Assembly (NCBI RefSeq): GCF_963693435.1 | Contig: NZ_OY856306.1 | Span: 1,922,001 to 1,986,000, forward strand | From: Pasteurella atlantica | GTDB lineage: Bacteria > Pseudomonadota > Gammaproteobacteria > Enterobacterales > Pasteurellaceae | Direction of reading: 5' to 3' | DNA length: 64,000 nucleotides | Part shown: piece by piece, positions 9,262 through 18,784 of the stretch | Position numbering within the stretch: the first letter of the stretch is position 1 | Layout: each line of letters begins with the position of its first letter | The notes under the pieces: model-generated | The model's database searches: none | The model's input: the letters and a program-made list of their open reading frames with translations, nothing else | What the model was told of the DNA's origin: nothing | Made by a program: the position numbers and the translations under genes

Positions 9262-9508
9262 TTCTCCCCTGTCCTTTTGCCTGAGCGTTTCACATAACCT
9301 CTTTTTAAAACCTTTATTTAAAATAAGTTATATTTTCGCCTTCGGCGTCCATTTTCCGATTTAACGGGTTGGATCTCTCCAAGGGTTCGTCCAGTAACTG
9401 TCCTCACTGTTATCGCTACTTAATATTCTCATTAAATAAACAACAGCACCTGAAAGATTTTTCCTCTTCGGTATGGCGTCACCACCATTCTCCAGCTACC
9501 TTCATCCG
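9262..9508 (-). ncRNA. Tandem glycine riboswitch
   Basis: On the minus strand the first aptamer (about 9377-9508) reads GGAGAATGG, then CCATACCGAAGAGGAAA, CTTTCAGGTG, and GAGGACAGTTACTGGACG followed by CCTTGGAGAG. This linker closely resembles the Vibrio tandem glycine riboswitch. The second aptamer (about 9262-9376) has GGAGAGATCC, GACGCCGAAGGCGAAA, and CGCTCAGGCAAAAGGACAG followed by GGGGAGA, the classic conserved core. Both bind glycine. The element lies in the leader of the AGCS symporter. An imperfect hairpin with a TTTTT tract follows at about 9225-9260 (minus strand) and could be the expression platform; whether glycine turns the gene on or off cannot be decided by eye. Confidence 0.93.
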
Positions 9509-9544
9509 AACGTCTTTTTTAGTTAAAAATAAAAAAGAGAGGGA

Positions 9545-9572
9545 ATTTTAACAAAAAATTTATTTTTTTCAA
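9545..9572 (-). promoter_or_regulatory. Promoter for the riboswitch and symporter transcript
   Basis: On the minus strand TTGAAA (9567-9572) and TAAAAT (9545-9550) are separated by 16 bases. Transcription would start near 9538, about 30 bases ahead of the first glycine aptamer. No other gene lies between here and the end of uvrC (9691). Confidence 0.6.
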
Positions 9573-9690
9573 CAATTATAAATACCAAAATTTAACCCAT
9601 TGAAAGAGAGAGCGTAAATAACTAAACCTCACGGTTACATTGAATAAAAAATGTGCATTTTTAGTATCTAATTTAAATTCTAAATTATAT

Positions 9691-11535
9691 TTACCCATTT
9701 TGTAACACATCAAAAATGGTTTCTGCAAGGGCTGTTGAGATGCCTGGTACTTTAGCAATTTCTTCCACAGTCGCTGATTTAACACCTTGCATTCCTCCCA
9801 AATACTTTAATAATGCTTGACGACGTTTAGCACCAATTCCTGCGATAGATTCTAACCCACTTTCTGTAAAGGCTTTTTGACGTTTTTTTCGATGCCCAGT
9901 GATAGCGTGATGATGAGATTCATCTCGGATATGTTGAATTAAATGTAACGCTAAACTATCTGGTGGTAGGTGTATTTCTTTATTCTGTTGTTTGCTGATA
10001 ATTAAGGTTTCTAATCCTGCTTTACGCTCTACGCCTTTTGATACTCCAATAAGTAATGGGTGATCTTTATTCCAAGCCACATTTAACTTTTCAAAAGTCA
10101 TTAAAGCTCGATTAAGTTGCCCCTTGCCTCCATCAATAAAAATAATATCTGGGATTTTATCTTCAGTAAGAGGTTTGTTATAACGTTTTAAAAGTGCTTT
10201 TTCCATTGCTGCATAGTCATCTCCGCCAGTTATTCCTTCAATATTAAAGCGACGATAATCTGACTTTAATACTCCTTTTTGATCAAACACAACACAAGAA
10301 GCAACTGTTTGGTTTCCCATTGTATGACTGATGTCAAAACATTCCATTCGTTTAATTTCAGGTATATTTAATACTTCTTGCAGTGCTTGATAACGAGCTG
10401 CAATTTGTGAGTTTTGTTGCAATTTTTGTGCTAATGCTGAAGTCGCATTGGTATGTGCAAGGCGTAAATAACGCGCTTTTTCACCTCGCACAGTGCCATC
10501 AATAATAGTCACTTTTCTCCCAGCTTGCTCTGTGAGAATTTCATTCAAAGCAGTAACTTCCGTCAGTTTATGATTAATAATAATTTGATTAGGAATAGTG
10601 CGATGTTGATTAATTTGTAGGTAAAATTGTCCGACAAAAGTATCACTTAATTCTGTTAAATCTGTATTACTCGGTACTTTTGGAAAGTAACTACGATTTC
10701 CGAGGACTTTACCTTGTCGCACAAATAGAATATGGACACAAGCAATGCCGTGCTGATACGCAATAGCAATAATGTCCAAATCATCTAAACGTTCATTATC
10801 AACAAATTGTTTTTCTGTTACGGTTCGTACTGCTTGAATTTGATCCCGATAACGAGCCGCTTCTTCAAAATTTAAATTCTGTGCAGCTTGTTCCATTTTT
10901 TGTACAAGATGAGTAATAACCTGCTGATCTTTTCCTTGTAAAAATAAACGGACAAAATGTACTTGTTGATCATATTCATCATCTGTGCAATAACCTTTCA
11001 CACAAGGGGCTAAACAACGTTTAATTTGATATTGTAAACAAGGGCGAGAGCGATTTTTATAATAGCTATCTTGACATTGTCGTATTGGAAATAGTTTTTG
11101 TAATAGTGTTAAGGTTTCACGTACTGCTGTGGAATTTGGATAAGGACCAAAATATTCTCCTTTTACTTTTTTATTTCCTCGAAAAGAGGCAATACGGGGA
11201 TGTTGATGATGAGTTAATAAAATATAAGGGTAAGATTTATCGTCCCGCAATAATACGTTATAACGAGGTTTGTGCTGTTTAATATAATTATGCTCTAATA
11301 GTAATGCTTCTGTTTCAGAATGAGTAAGAGTAATTTCAATATGAGCAATATTGGATACTAGTGCTTCTGTTTTACGACTAGTAAGGTTTTTTCTAAAATA
11401 ACTGGCTAAACGCTTTTTTAGATCTTTCGCTTTTCCAACATAAATAATGGTTTGTTTATCGTCATACATACGATAAACCCCTGATGTATGAGGAATATTT
11501 TTTAGAAAAGCAATATGATCAAATGTGGTTGCCAT
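9691..11535 (-). CDS. uvrC: Excinuclease ABC subunit C
   Basis: This 614-residue nucleotide-excision-repair nuclease makes both incisions around a UvrAB-marked lesion. Its domains in order are the GIY-YIG nuclease (residues about 15-95; [20 protein letters not shown]), a Cys-containing linker, the UVR domain near 205-235 that contacts UvrB, the RNase H-like endonuclease (about 380-540, with FDISHTMG and [10 protein letters not shown]) and C-terminal tandem helix-hairpin-helix motifs ([29 protein letters not shown]). The length matches E. coli UvrC (610). It stands alone between secB and the symporter leader. Confidence 0.97.
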   Translation of the reverse strand: MATTFDHIAFLKNIPHTSGVYRMYDDKQTIIYVGKAKDLKKRLASYFRKNLTSRKTEALVSNIAHIEITLTHSETEALLLEHNYIKQHKPRYNVLLRDDKSYPYILLTHHQHPRIASFRGNKKVKGEYFGPYPNSTAVRETLTLLQKLFPIRQCQDSYYKNRSRPCLQYQIKRCLAPCVKGYCTDDEYDQQVHFVRLFLQGKDQQVITHLVQKMEQAAQNLNFEEAARYRDQIQAVRTVTEKQFVDNERLDDLDIIAIAYQHGIACVHILFVRQGKVLGNRSYFPKVPSNTDLTELSDTFVGQFYLQINQHRTIPNQIIINHKLTEVTALNEILTEQAGRKVTIIDGTVRGEKARYLRLAHTNATSALAQKLQQNSQIAARYQALQEVLNIPEIKRMECFDISHTMGNQTVASCVVFDQKGVLKSDYRRFNIEGITGGDDYAAMEKALLKRYNKPLTEDKIPDIIFIDGGKGQLNRALMTFEKLNVAWNKDHPLLIGVSKGVERKAGLETLIISKQQNKEIHLPPDSLALHLIQHIRDESHHHAITGHRKKRQKAFTESGLESIAGIGAKRRQALLKYLGGMQGVKSATVEEIAKVPGISTALAETIFDVLQNG

Positions 11536-11614
11536 ATAAATAAGATGTTAAGCGGTATGATGTTTCATAAAATTTACCAAATTATAACAGACTTTCCACT
11601 TATCAAGATATAAA

Positions 11615-11645
11615 AAAACTGCACCTTAAAACAAGGTACAGTTTT
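11615..11645 (-). terminator. Intrinsic terminator of secB
   Basis: AAAACTG and ACCTT arms pair with AAGGT and CAGTTTT around a five-base loop (with one C-A mismatch). On the minus strand the stem is followed by a run of seven T. It lies 18 bases after the secB stop. Confidence 0.85.
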
Positions 11646-11662
11646 GAGAAAACTAGACTAAA

Positions 11663-12166
11663 TTAATTAATCGTTTTTTCTTCTTCTGTTTCTTCTTCCT
11701 GCTGACTTTCTAAATAGTCCATAAATAGAGCATCAAAATTGACAGGTGCTAAATTAAGTGCAGGGAAAGTTCCACGATTGACTAAACTTGCAACCAATTC
11801 TCTTGCATAAGGATACAGCATATTAGGGCAATGTGCCGCTAAACAATGTGCAAGTTGCACACCTTCAATGCCTTGAATACTAAATACACCTGCTTGTTTT
11901 ACTTCACAAATGAACGCCACGTCTTTTGACTCTTTCATTGTTGTTTTAATGTTAAGGTGTAAAGTGACTTCATAAATATCTTCTGCTAATTCTCTGGTTT
12001 CAGTATCTAATTCAAAACCTAAATCTGGCTCCCACTCTTGTTGAAAAATAGTTGGAAGATTTGGTGCTTCAAACGAAACGTCTTTAACATAAATACGTTG
12101 AATTTGAAGATCAAATTGTTGTTCTTCTTGCTGTTCTTCTGCTGCTACTTGATTTTCTTCAGACAT
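11663..12166 (-). CDS. secB: Protein-export chaperone SecB
   Basis: This 167-residue cytoplasmic tetrameric chaperone holds preproteins unfolded and hands them to SecA. Family blocks are [19 protein letters not shown], the [13 protein letters not shown] strand, and [37 protein letters not shown] in the C-terminal half (shown here by its key [10 protein letters not shown] and PVNFDALF parts). The tail is acidic ([13 protein letters not shown]), typical of SecB. It follows yibN by about 30 bases on the same strand; E. coli has grxC between them. Confidence 0.97.
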   Translation of the reverse strand: MSEENQVAAEEQQEEQQFDLQIQRIYVKDVSFEAPNLPTIFQQEWEPDLGFELDTETRELAEDIYEVTLHLNIKTTMKESKDVAFICEVKQAGVFSIQGIEGVQLAHCLAAHCPNMLYPYARELVASLVNRGTFPALNLAPVNFDALFMDYLESQQEEETEEEKTIN

Positions 12167-12196
12167 CGTTTTTTCCTTACTTTGTTGATAATGGGG

Positions 12197-12646
12197 TTAT
12201 TTATGTTTTTTAATTAAAGGTAATTTTTCAGCACTCCACGCACTAATACCTTCTTTTAATACATACACTTTTTCAAAACCTTGTTTAGTTAATATTGCCG
12301 CACTTGTACTTGCTGTTACACCAGTCGCACAAACTAAAATAACAGGACGGGTTTTGTATTTTTCAATGCGTTGAGTATTTTTACCTTTAATATCGGACGG
12401 TAATATATGTAGACTCTCAATGATATGTCCTGCTTTAAATTCATCGTCACTGCGTAAATCCAATACCACACCTTCTTCTTTATTAATTAAGTGTGTGAGT
12501 TGAGCGTTATTAATAATTTTAAATTTACTGGTTAATCCTTGATAAAAATTGATTATCAAAGCAACAAGTAAAGCAAACCAAGCAATAACCATAATAGTAT
12601 GGTTTGAGGCAAACTGTTGAATTTCCTGAATTAATGTTGGGTCCAT
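12197..12646 (-). CDS. yibN: Membrane-anchored rhodanese-like protein YibN
   Basis: This 149-residue protein has one N-terminal transmembrane helix (about residues 18-36) followed by a rhodanese domain (about 45-145). The active-site loop is CATGVTAS near residue 109, with the catalytic Cys present. The probable sulfurtransferase activity faces the cytoplasm. It lies upstream of secB on the same strand, the usual yibN-secB neighbourhood. The target of the sulfur transfer is unknown. Confidence 0.9.
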   Translation of the reverse strand: MDPTLIQEIQQFASNHTIMVIAWFALLVALIINFYQGLTSKFKIINNAQLTHLINKEEGVVLDLRSDDEFKAGHIIESLHILPSDIKGKNTQRIEKYKTRPVILVCATGVTASTSAAILTKQGFEKVYVLKEGISAWSAEKLPLIKKHK

Positions 12647-12675
12647 AATTTCTCTCTATGATGATAAAATAAGAA

Positions 12676-12712
12676 CGGCTACTTTTAGTAAATTTTCCTC
12701 TAAAAGTAACCG
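12676..12712 (-). repeat. Hairpin with an Apl-type uptake signal after tig
   Basis: CGGCTACTTTTAG (12676-12688) pairs with CTAAAAGTAACCG (12700-12712), one mismatch in 13. On the minus strand the upstream arm is part of ACAAGCGGTTACTTTTAG, a full uptake-signal core. A smaller palindrome AAGACAACTGTCTT lies at 12726-12739. Both sit between the end of tig and the yibN start, and probably end the tig transcript. Confidence 0.7.
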
Positions 12713-12755
12713 CTTGTTTAATTATAAGACAACTGTCTTTTAACCTTTTAGAGAG

Positions 12756-14054
12756 CTAGCCTTGTTGTTTATTCATTACATCATCAAATGACTGAGTTTT
12801 TTCAGTCACTTGAGCTTTTGCAAGAATACTTTCAACCGCTTGTTCTTCTAAAACAACATTGCGTATATTATCTGTTAATTGTTTATTTTTCGCATAGTAT
12901 TCAATTACTTCTGCTGGATCTTCGTAAGCAGAAGCTAATTCCGCAATTTTCTCTTTTACAAGCTCTTCATCAACTTTTACTTCATTTGCTGTAATCACAG
13001 ATGAGAACAATAAACCAACTTGAACACGACGTTTCGCTTGTTCTGTAAATAACTCAGCAGGAAGTTGGGCTGCGACTTCAGGATTTCCACCGAATTGTTG
13101 TGCAGCTTGTTTACGTAACTCTTCAACTTCTTCATTAATAGCAGACTGTGGCACTTCAATCTCATTTTCAGCAAGTAAGCCATCAATTACTTGAGTTTTT
13201 ACTTTTGAAATTACGGCATTTTTAAGTTCACGTTCCATATTACGTTTAATTTCTTCACGTAAGTCTGCAACTGTTTTCGTTTTACCAAAACGCTGAACAA
13301 ATTCATCATTAACTTCTGGTAATTCCATTACTTCTACTTTTTTCAAGGTAATGGCAAATTTTGCTTCTTTACCTTTTAAGTTTTCTGCTTGGTAATCTTC
13401 AGGGAAGGTAACCATAATATCAAACTCTTCACCCGCTTTGTGACCAACGATGCCCTCTTCAAAACCTGGTATCATTTGTCCTTGACCCATTGCTAATGCG
13501 AAATCTGATGCTTTACCACCTTCAAATTCTTCACCATCAATAGAACCAACAAAATCAATAGTTACACGATCTTCTGCTTTAGCAGCTTCCACTGTTTCAC
13601 TAAATGTTGCTTGTTGTTTACGTAATACGTCAATCATTTTATCGATATCAGCATCTGTAATTTCTACTACTGATTTTTCAACTTTTATATTTTCTAAACC
13701 TTTTAATTCGATTTCTGGATAGACTTCAAAAGTTGCTGAGAATGTAAAATCTTTACCAATTTCATAGCTCTCAGGTGTAAATGTTGGACGACCTGCAATA
13801 TTGATTTTTTCCTTGATAATAACATCAAAGAATGCACGTTGCATATTATCGGATAAAACATCTTGACGTACAGATGCACCATAGCGTTGCTCTAAAATAG
13901 TATGAGGAACCTTACCTTTACGGAAACCATCAATTTTGGCATTCTTTGCCACGCCTTTTAATTCTTGACGATATGCTGCTTCAATTTTATCAGCAGGCAC
14001 AGTAATAGTTACACGGCGTTCTAAGCCTTGAGTTGTTTCAATTGAAAATGACAT
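12756..14054 (-). CDS. tig: Trigger factor (ribosome-associated chaperone and peptidyl-prolyl isomerase)
   Basis: This 432-residue chaperone docks at the ribosomal exit tunnel. The N-terminal ribosome-binding domain contains the signature [11 protein letters not shown] near residue 43. The FKBP-type isomerase domain spans about 150-245 ([17 protein letters not shown], then [12 protein letters not shown]-like MIPGFEEGI). A long alpha-helical chaperone domain fills the C-terminal half. The length equals E. coli Tig (432). It is monocistronic here; the usual clpP/clpX neighbours are absent from this window. Confidence 0.97.
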   Translation of the reverse strand: MSFSIETTQGLERRVTITVPADKIEAAYRQELKGVAKNAKIDGFRKGKVPHTILEQRYGASVRQDVLSDNMQRAFFDVIIKEKINIAGRPTFTPESYEIGKDFTFSATFEVYPEIELKGLENIKVEKSVVEITDADIDKMIDVLRKQQATFSETVEAAKAEDRVTIDFVGSIDGEEFEGGKASDFALAMGQGQMIPGFEEGIVGHKAGEEFDIMVTFPEDYQAENLKGKEAKFAITLKKVEVMELPEVNDEFVQRFGKTKTVADLREEIKRNMERELKNAVISKVKTQVIDGLLAENEIEVPQSAINEEVEELRKQAAQQFGGNPEVAAQLPAELFTEQAKRRVQVGLLFSSVITANEVKVDEELVKEKIAELASAYEDPAEVIEYYAKNKQLTDNIRNVVLEEQAVESILAKAQVTEKTQSFDDVMNKQQG

Positions 14055-14169
14055 TAAATTTAACCTCTGTCGGTATGTAAATAAATGGATAAATAGGTGC
14101 TAATTGTAACGATCCCTTGCTTTGATGTCGAGGAATAAAATCACAACAGTTTATTATTTGAACAATACA

Positions 14170-14206
14170 AATAAAAATAGGACGATTTTTTCGTCCTATT
14201 TTTATT
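14170..14206 (-). terminator. Terminator between yidE and tig
   Basis: AATAAAAATAGGACGA (14170-14185) pairs perfectly with TCGTCCTATTTTTATT (14191-14206) around a T-rich loop. It ends the yidE transcript 13 bases after its stop. Confidence 0.88.
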
Positions 14207-14218
14207 ATGATTTAAAAT

Positions 14219-15874
14219 TTAACCAACAGTCCAAAGTGCAATAGCTAATAACTGTGGCAACATTATACGTAAGAACATAACAAGTGGATAAACTGTCGCA
14301 TAAGATAATGCTGATGCTCCACTCTCTTCTTTAATTGCATTTGCAAAGGCTAAAGCTGGTGGATCGGTCATTGAACCTGCTAACAGTCCACAAATTGTTA
14401 AGTAGTTCACTTTACCGTAAATACGAGCCACACAGCCTGTTACGATAAGTGGAATAAAGGTAATAAGAACACCAAAACCAATCCAAGACATTCCTTCACT
14501 GCTTAATAATGTTTCAAGGAAATGTCCGCCAGATTTTAAGCCTACAACCGCAAGGAATAGCACAATACCAATTTCTCGCAATGCAAGGTTAGCACTTGGT
14601 GGCATAAACCAATATAATTTACCAATGCTACCGATACGAGCCAAGATGAGAGCAACCACTAATGGACCACCTGCTAAACCTAATTTTAATGCCACTGGGA
14701 AACCTGGAATATAAAGTGGAATAGATCCAAGTAGTACCCCTAAACCGATACCGATAAAAATTGGTAACATTTGTACTTGTTGTAACTTTTGTTGGGCATT
14801 ACCGATAATCGCCATTACCGCTTTAATATCATCTTCTCGCCCTACTAAATTAAGGACATCACCAAATTGAAGTGTCATTTCACTATTTGGGACAAGTTCT
14901 ACACCTGAACGATTTAAACGAGAAATAACTACATCATATTTACCTTTAAATCCTAAATGACGAAGTTTTTTACCAAAGATTTTTTCATTGGTGACAACTG
15001 CACGTTCTGAACGATAGTGTGTACCTTTGGTTGAAAGCGACATTTCGGCTTCTTCACCTAAAATTAGCTTCATTTTATTTAATGTTGTTGCTTCTCCGAC
15101 AAGATGAAGTACATCACCAATCAATAATTGAGTATCTGCCTTTGGTACAAAAAGTTCTTCACTCCCTCGTTTTAACCGAGAATAAACGACATCGTGAAGT
15201 TCAAAATCAGGAATTTCTTTTAATGTTAAACCTTGTAAATTTGGATTAGTCAAACGCACATTTAATGAACTTAATCCACTTTTTTTGGTATTTTGAGTTT
15301 TATCAAAATGTTCTGCTTCTTGATCAACATTAATTCTGAAAATAACACGTACCAACCACATTGCAAGTAAAATACCCACAATACCAAAAGGATAGGCAAT
15401 GGCATACGCCATACCCATTACTTCGGTATCACTACCTAATTCTGCTAGAATTTGTTGTCCAGCACCTAGTGATGGCGTATTGGTTACCGCCCCAGAGAAT
15501 ACCCCCAAAATAACAGGAAGTGGCACATCAAATAATTTGTGTAGTAACACCACTAATACACCACTAATGGCAACAATCATAAATGCAAAACCATTTAATT
15601 TTAAGCCTGAATGACGTAGTGATGAGAAAAATCCAGGACCAACTTGAATACCTATGGTATAAACAAATAAAATCAACCCGAATTCTTGTATGAAGTGTAA
15701 GGTATGTTTATCTAAATGAAGTCCATACTGTTGCATAAAGTGAGCAATAAATAACCCACCAAATAGAACGCCTCCAATACCGAGCCCAACACCTCGAACT
15801 TTAAAGTTTCCAATCCATAGTCCTAACACTGCAACTAAAGAAAGGATACTTACCGTGATTGCTATTTCACTCAT
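14219..15874 (-). CDS. yidE: YidE/AspT-family putative transporter
   Basis: This 551-residue inner-membrane protein has two halves of five or six helices around a central cytoplasmic region with two TrkA-C (RCK-C) domains (about residues 200-280 and 285-365; [10 protein letters not shown] and FGDVLNLVG mark the pair). Conserved blocks are [32 protein letters not shown] and the matching [12 protein letters not shown] in the second half. E. coli YidE (553 residues) aligns along the whole length. The family is the aspartate:alanine exchanger superfamily, but the substrate of YidE is not known. Confidence 0.94.
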   Translation of the reverse strand: MSEIAITVSILSLVAVLGLWIGNFKVRGVGLGIGGVLFGGLFIAHFMQQYGLHLDKHTLHFIQEFGLILFVYTIGIQVGPGFFSSLRHSGLKLNGFAFMIVAISGVLVVLLHKLFDVPLPVILGVFSGAVTNTPSLGAGQQILAELGSDTEVMGMAYAIAYPFGIVGILLAMWLVRVIFRINVDQEAEHFDKTQNTKKSGLSSLNVRLTNPNLQGLTLKEIPDFELHDVVYSRLKRGSEELFVPKADTQLLIGDVLHLVGEATTLNKMKLILGEEAEMSLSTKGTHYRSERAVVTNEKIFGKKLRHLGFKGKYDVVISRLNRSGVELVPNSEMTLQFGDVLNLVGREDDIKAVMAIIGNAQQKLQQVQMLPIFIGIGLGVLLGSIPLYIPGFPVALKLGLAGGPLVVALILARIGSIGKLYWFMPPSANLALREIGIVLFLAVVGLKSGGHFLETLLSSEGMSWIGFGVLITFIPLIVTGCVARIYGKVNYLTICGLLAGSMTDPPALAFANAIKEESGASALSYATVYPLVMFLRIMLPQLLAIALWTVG

Positions 15875-15993
15875 TGTTTCCCCTAATAAAATAAAAAATA
15901 ACTAGGCGAATTCTATCAAAAATTACAATAAAAAATTAGATTTATCGCAAAATAATGGCGTATTTATAACACTTTTACATTTTTTAAACAGAA

Positions 15994-16047
15994 AAGCGGT
16001 TACATTCTGTTAAATTTTTACAAAAAACTAACAAAATGTAACCGCTT
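15994..16047. repeat. Inverted pair of uptake-signal repeats after the fadL-type gene
   Basis: AAGCGGTTACATT (15994-16006) and AATGTAACCGCTT (16035-16047) form a 13-bp stem with an AT-rich loop. It lies downstream of the fadL-type gene and upstream of yidE, and probably ends the porin transcript. Confidence 0.78.
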
Positions 16048-16081
16048 ATAACTATATAGTCTTAGATATTCGTTTTATAAA

Positions 16082-17338
16082 TTAGAATTTATAATTTACG
16101 TTTAAGCCAAATAAGTTTACGTGTGAACGTGATTTAACGGTTAATGGCATTGGTGCCTCTTTCTGAACTTCAACAAAATTATTTTTATGTCCATATACAT
16201 AAGCATAACCTACATCTGCCGAAAGGTTTGGAGTAAACTGATAAGTTGCTCCTACACTATACCAAGTTCTATCTGTATCAGGAATGGATACTGATGGTGC
16301 TTTTTTACTTGCCCCTTCTTCATAAGCAATACCTACACGTAATGTTAACTTTTCCATTGCTTGGTAAGAAACACCCAGTGCATAGCGATTAGTATCTGAA
16401 AAATGTTCTGGTTTTTCAAGTACTGGCTTTGGAGACATTGAACTGGTCGCTTTTAATTCTTTAAAAGCACTCCAATCAGTACGTTTCCAACTATACTGTA
16501 ACGCCAATTTATCTGTTAATTTATGATAAGCAGATAACTCCCAAAAGGCAGGCAAAGTTACGGATAATTCTGCAGGAATACTTGCTCCATTTGTTCCTTT
16601 CATTGCAAGAGGTAAATCACTTGAAAATTTTCCAGTAAAATCAAGATTTACACCTGAATGATAACCAAATCCAAAACGGTGATTTTCATTTAAATTATAA
16701 GCAAGACCAACATTCCAACCATAGCCCCATTCTTTACCTTCTAAATGCTTTACTTCTGTATCCATTTTTTGAGGTATTAAAACACCAGCATATCTGTCCA
16801 ACTCAGCCTCAGCTTGAATTGCATTTACACCCAACCCAAAACTAAAACCATTACCTAATTTAGCTGCACCACTAAGGTTATAGTTGATTGTTTTTAATGA
16901 AGTCATCCCCATTAAAAAACCTGCTGGATTATCTTTTCTAAATTCAGATTTCAAACCATAATTAACATTAATTCCACCACCCATACTAAAACGCTCATTA
17001 ACAGGTAATACAAAATAAAGATTTGGAATGACTGCATTTGGCACAATACTTCCATTTGAAGCATCCATATTTCCTCTTGGAGTGCGTAATTTTCCATCAA
17101 TATTTACTTTAGCATTAATGTAAATTCCACCAACAGATATCTCTGGTCGAGTAAACTCTGTCATTAATGCTGGGTTAGTTGCAACAACAGAGGCGTCTTC
17201 AGCAACAACTGCATTTCCAGAAAATGATGAGCCTAAACCAGAAGTTGAGATTTCAGCAAGTTGGAAACCTGCAGCAAAACTACCTGTTGCTGATAATGTC
17301 AGTACTGCAGCTAATGACAGTTTTATTGTTTTTTTCAT
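16082..17338 (-). CDS. fadL: FadL/OmpP1-type outer-membrane long-chain fatty acid transporter
   Basis: This 418-residue outer-membrane beta-barrel has a signal peptide at residues 1-22 (ending GSFAA). The N-terminal GFQLAEISTSGLGSSFSGNAV and the following DASVVATNPALM stretch form the plug region typical of FadL/OmpP1/TodX. Later strands alternate aromatic and polar residues, and the protein ends in a terminal Phe (VNYKF), the outer-membrane insertion signal. It probably takes up fatty acids or other hydrophobic compounds; H. influenzae OmpP1 is the closest known type. It diverges from yfcZ, as fadL does in E. coli, with a FadR-like site between them. Confidence 0.92.
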   Translation of the reverse strand: MKKTIKLSLAAVLTLSATGSFAAGFQLAEISTSGLGSSFSGNAVVAEDASVVATNPALMTEFTRPEISVGGIYINAKVNIDGKLRTPRGNMDASNGSIVPNAVIPNLYFVLPVNERFSMGGGINVNYGLKSEFRKDNPAGFLMGMTSLKTINYNLSGAAKLGNGFSFGLGVNAIQAEAELDRYAGVLIPQKMDTEVKHLEGKEWGYGWNVGLAYNLNENHRFGFGYHSGVNLDFTGKFSSDLPLAMKGTNGASIPAELSVTLPAFWELSAYHKLTDKLALQYSWKRTDWSAFKELKATSSMSPKPVLEKPEHFSDTNRYALGVSYQAMEKLTLRVGIAYEEGASKKAPSVSIPDTDRTWYSVGATYQFTPNLSADVGYAYVYGHKNNFVEVQKEAPMPLTVKSRSHVNLFGLNVNYKF

Positions 17339-17478
17339 AAGTTCTTAATTCCTTAAATATAATAAGCGGTAAGATATTTACCCATTTTTACAAATACAAA
17401 TTCTTAAGCATTATCGCTTTTGCTGGCAAATTCTAAGAGCTTCAAAATGAAGTAGCAATAAAATACCCTAACTTTTTA

Positions 17479-17495
17479 AACTGTTCCGACCACTT
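17479..17495. promoter_or_regulatory. Candidate FadR operator between the fadL-type gene and yfcZ
   Basis: AACTGTTCCGACCACTT matches 13 of the 15 fixed positions of the FadR consensus AACTGGTCNGACCNGTT. It lies 141 bases upstream of the fadL-type start and 99 bases upstream of yfcZ. In E. coli fadL is a FadR target, so both site and place agree. Confidence 0.65.
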
Positions 17496-17593
17496 AAAAA
17501 TGTACTACTTTTACAATTTTTATTGCACCTTAAAACAGAAATGAGTAAACTTTATTCCAATATATTAAAATTCAAACTAAGTAGAGGTAAAAA

Positions 17594-17878
17594 ATGTCTG
17601 AATGTGAAGCAAATGAATCCAAAGTATGTTGTTGTGTTGATGTAGGAACTGTCATTGATGGTGAAGATCGTAGTGTTGATTTTGTACAAGTGTACGCAAC
17701 ACAATCACAAGCAGAAGATGCTTTAGCTTATTTAACTGAAAAAGCCAAAACCGCAGAGTCTGAGCCTTGTCAAATAAACAGTAAAATTACACAAGTTGAA
17801 AATGGCTATGAATTAAAGGCTGATTTTGAATTTTGCTGTCAAGCAGAAGCAATGATTTTTCAGCTTTCCACTCGTTAA
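17594..17878 (+). CDS. yfcZ: YfcZ/YiiS family protein (DUF406)
   Basis: This 94-residue cytoplasmic protein starts with a cysteine cluster (CEANESKVCCCVDVGT), has a central SEPCQI motif and ends FEFCCQAEAMIFQLSTR. The spacing matches E. coli YfcZ, including CCCMDVGT, ESEPCKI and EAEMLIFQLGLR. Its function is unknown; the Cys pattern could bind metal. It diverges from the fadL-type gene just as E. coli yfcZ does, and an intrinsic terminator follows 17 bases after the stop. Confidence 0.92.
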   Translation: MSECEANESKVCCCVDVGTVIDGEDRSVDFVQVYATQSQAEDALAYLTEKAKTAESEPCQINSKITQVENGYELKADFEFCCQAEAMIFQLSTR

Positions 17879-17894
17879 TTTATACTTATTTTTC

Positions 17895-17926
17895 AAAAAT
17901 CCTCAGTATTAACAACTGGGGATTTT
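17895..17926 (+). terminator. Intrinsic terminator after yfcZ
   Basis: AAAAATCCTCAG pairs with CTGGGGATTTTT and is followed by a long T-run, so it is a strong plus-strand terminator. Confidence 0.88.
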
Positions 17927-17955
17927 TTTATTTTTTAAATAAAACGAAAAAAATA

Positions 17956-17994
17956 CTTGCATATTTATGCAGATAACTTTAATATATATTCATT
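17956..17994 (+). promoter_or_regulatory. artPIQM promoter overlapped by tandem ARG boxes
   Basis: Two 18-bp ArgR boxes lie three bases apart, the canonical spacing. Box 1 (17956-17973) centres on TGCATATTTATGCA. Box 2 (17977-17994) matches 14 of 16 defined positions of the ArgR consensus WNTGAATWWWWATTCANW. A TTGCAT -35 (17957-17962) and TAATAT -10 (17980-17985), 17 bases apart, lie inside them, so ArgR bound with arginine would block RNA polymerase. This fits the genes' role in arginine uptake. Confidence 0.75.
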
Positions 17995-18023
17995 ATCTAT
18001 TTTACAAAAAGGATCTTAATTTC

Positions 18024-18752
18024 GTGGCAATCCAAATTAACAATGTTAATTTCTTTTATGGCTCAACCCAAGCTCTTTTTGACATTAACTTAAATATTGA
18101 TAAAGGCGATACAATTGTACTTCTTGGACCAAGTGGTGCAGGGAAAAGTACATTAATTCGTACCCTTAATTTACTTGAAATGCCAAAATCTGGCACATTG
18201 AAAATTGCAGATCACCAGTTTGATTTAAGCAATAAAATTGATCAAAAGCAGATTGCCTTGTTACGTAAAGAAGTGGGGATGGTATTTCAACAATATCATT
18301 TATGGCCACACTTAACAGTAATGCAAAATTTAATTGAAGCACCAATGAAAGTATTAGGGTTATCAAAAGAAGAAGCAACAAAAAGAGCGGAAGGTTTATT
18401 AGTGCGTTTACGTATTGAAGATTTTTCAGAACGTTTTCCATTACAACTTTCTGGAGGACAACAACAGCGTGTTGCTATTGCAAGGGCATTAATGATGCAA
18501 CCTGAAGTACTGTTATTTGATGAACCAACAGCAGCTTTAGATCCTGAAATTACTGCACAAATTATTAATATTATTAATGAATTACAAAATACAGGCATTA
18601 CCCAAGTTATCGTTACTCACGAAGTTTCTTTTGCCAAAAAAGTCGCAACAAAAGTTGTTTATATGGAGCAAGGAAAAGTAATTGAATTTGGGAATGCTAG
18701 TTGCTTTGATAAACCACAAACTAAAGAGTTTGCAGCTTATCTTTCCCACTAA
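18024..18752 (+). CDS. artP: Arginine ABC transporter ATP-binding protein ArtP
   Basis: This 242-residue ABC ATPase of the polar amino-acid family powers arginine import with ArtQ and ArtM. Walker A is GPSGAGKST, the signature is [15 protein letters not shown], Walker B is [14 protein letters not shown], and the switch His is in VIVTHE. I chose the GTG at 18024 ([14 protein letters not shown]) because it matches the known ArtP N-terminus and has AGGA upstream. The longer frame opening at 17967 begins inside the promoter and ARG boxes. It is the first gene of artPIQM. Confidence 0.95.
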   Translation: MAIQINNVNFFYGSTQALFDINLNIDKGDTIVLLGPSGAGKSTLIRTLNLLEMPKSGTLKIADHQFDLSNKIDQKQIALLRKEVGMVFQQYHLWPHLTVMQNLIEAPMKVLGLSKEEATKRAEGLLVRLRIEDFSERFPLQLSGGQQQRVAIARALMMQPEVLLFDEPTAALDPEITAQIINIINELQNTGITQVIVTHEVSFAKKVATKVVYMEQGKVIEFGNASCFDKPQTKEFAAYLSH

Positions 18753-18784
18753 TTAAAACTAACTAAACCTATGAGGACACAACA

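Noticed and set aside
9369-9551. 60-codon plus-strand ORF over the riboswitch
   Set aside because: It is antisense to the conserved glycine aptamers; its translation resembles no protein I know and it has no good ribosome binding site.
17967-18023. N-terminal extension of ArtP from the upstream ATG
   Set aside because: The extra 19 residues are not found in ArtP, and this ATG lies inside the promoter and ARG boxes.
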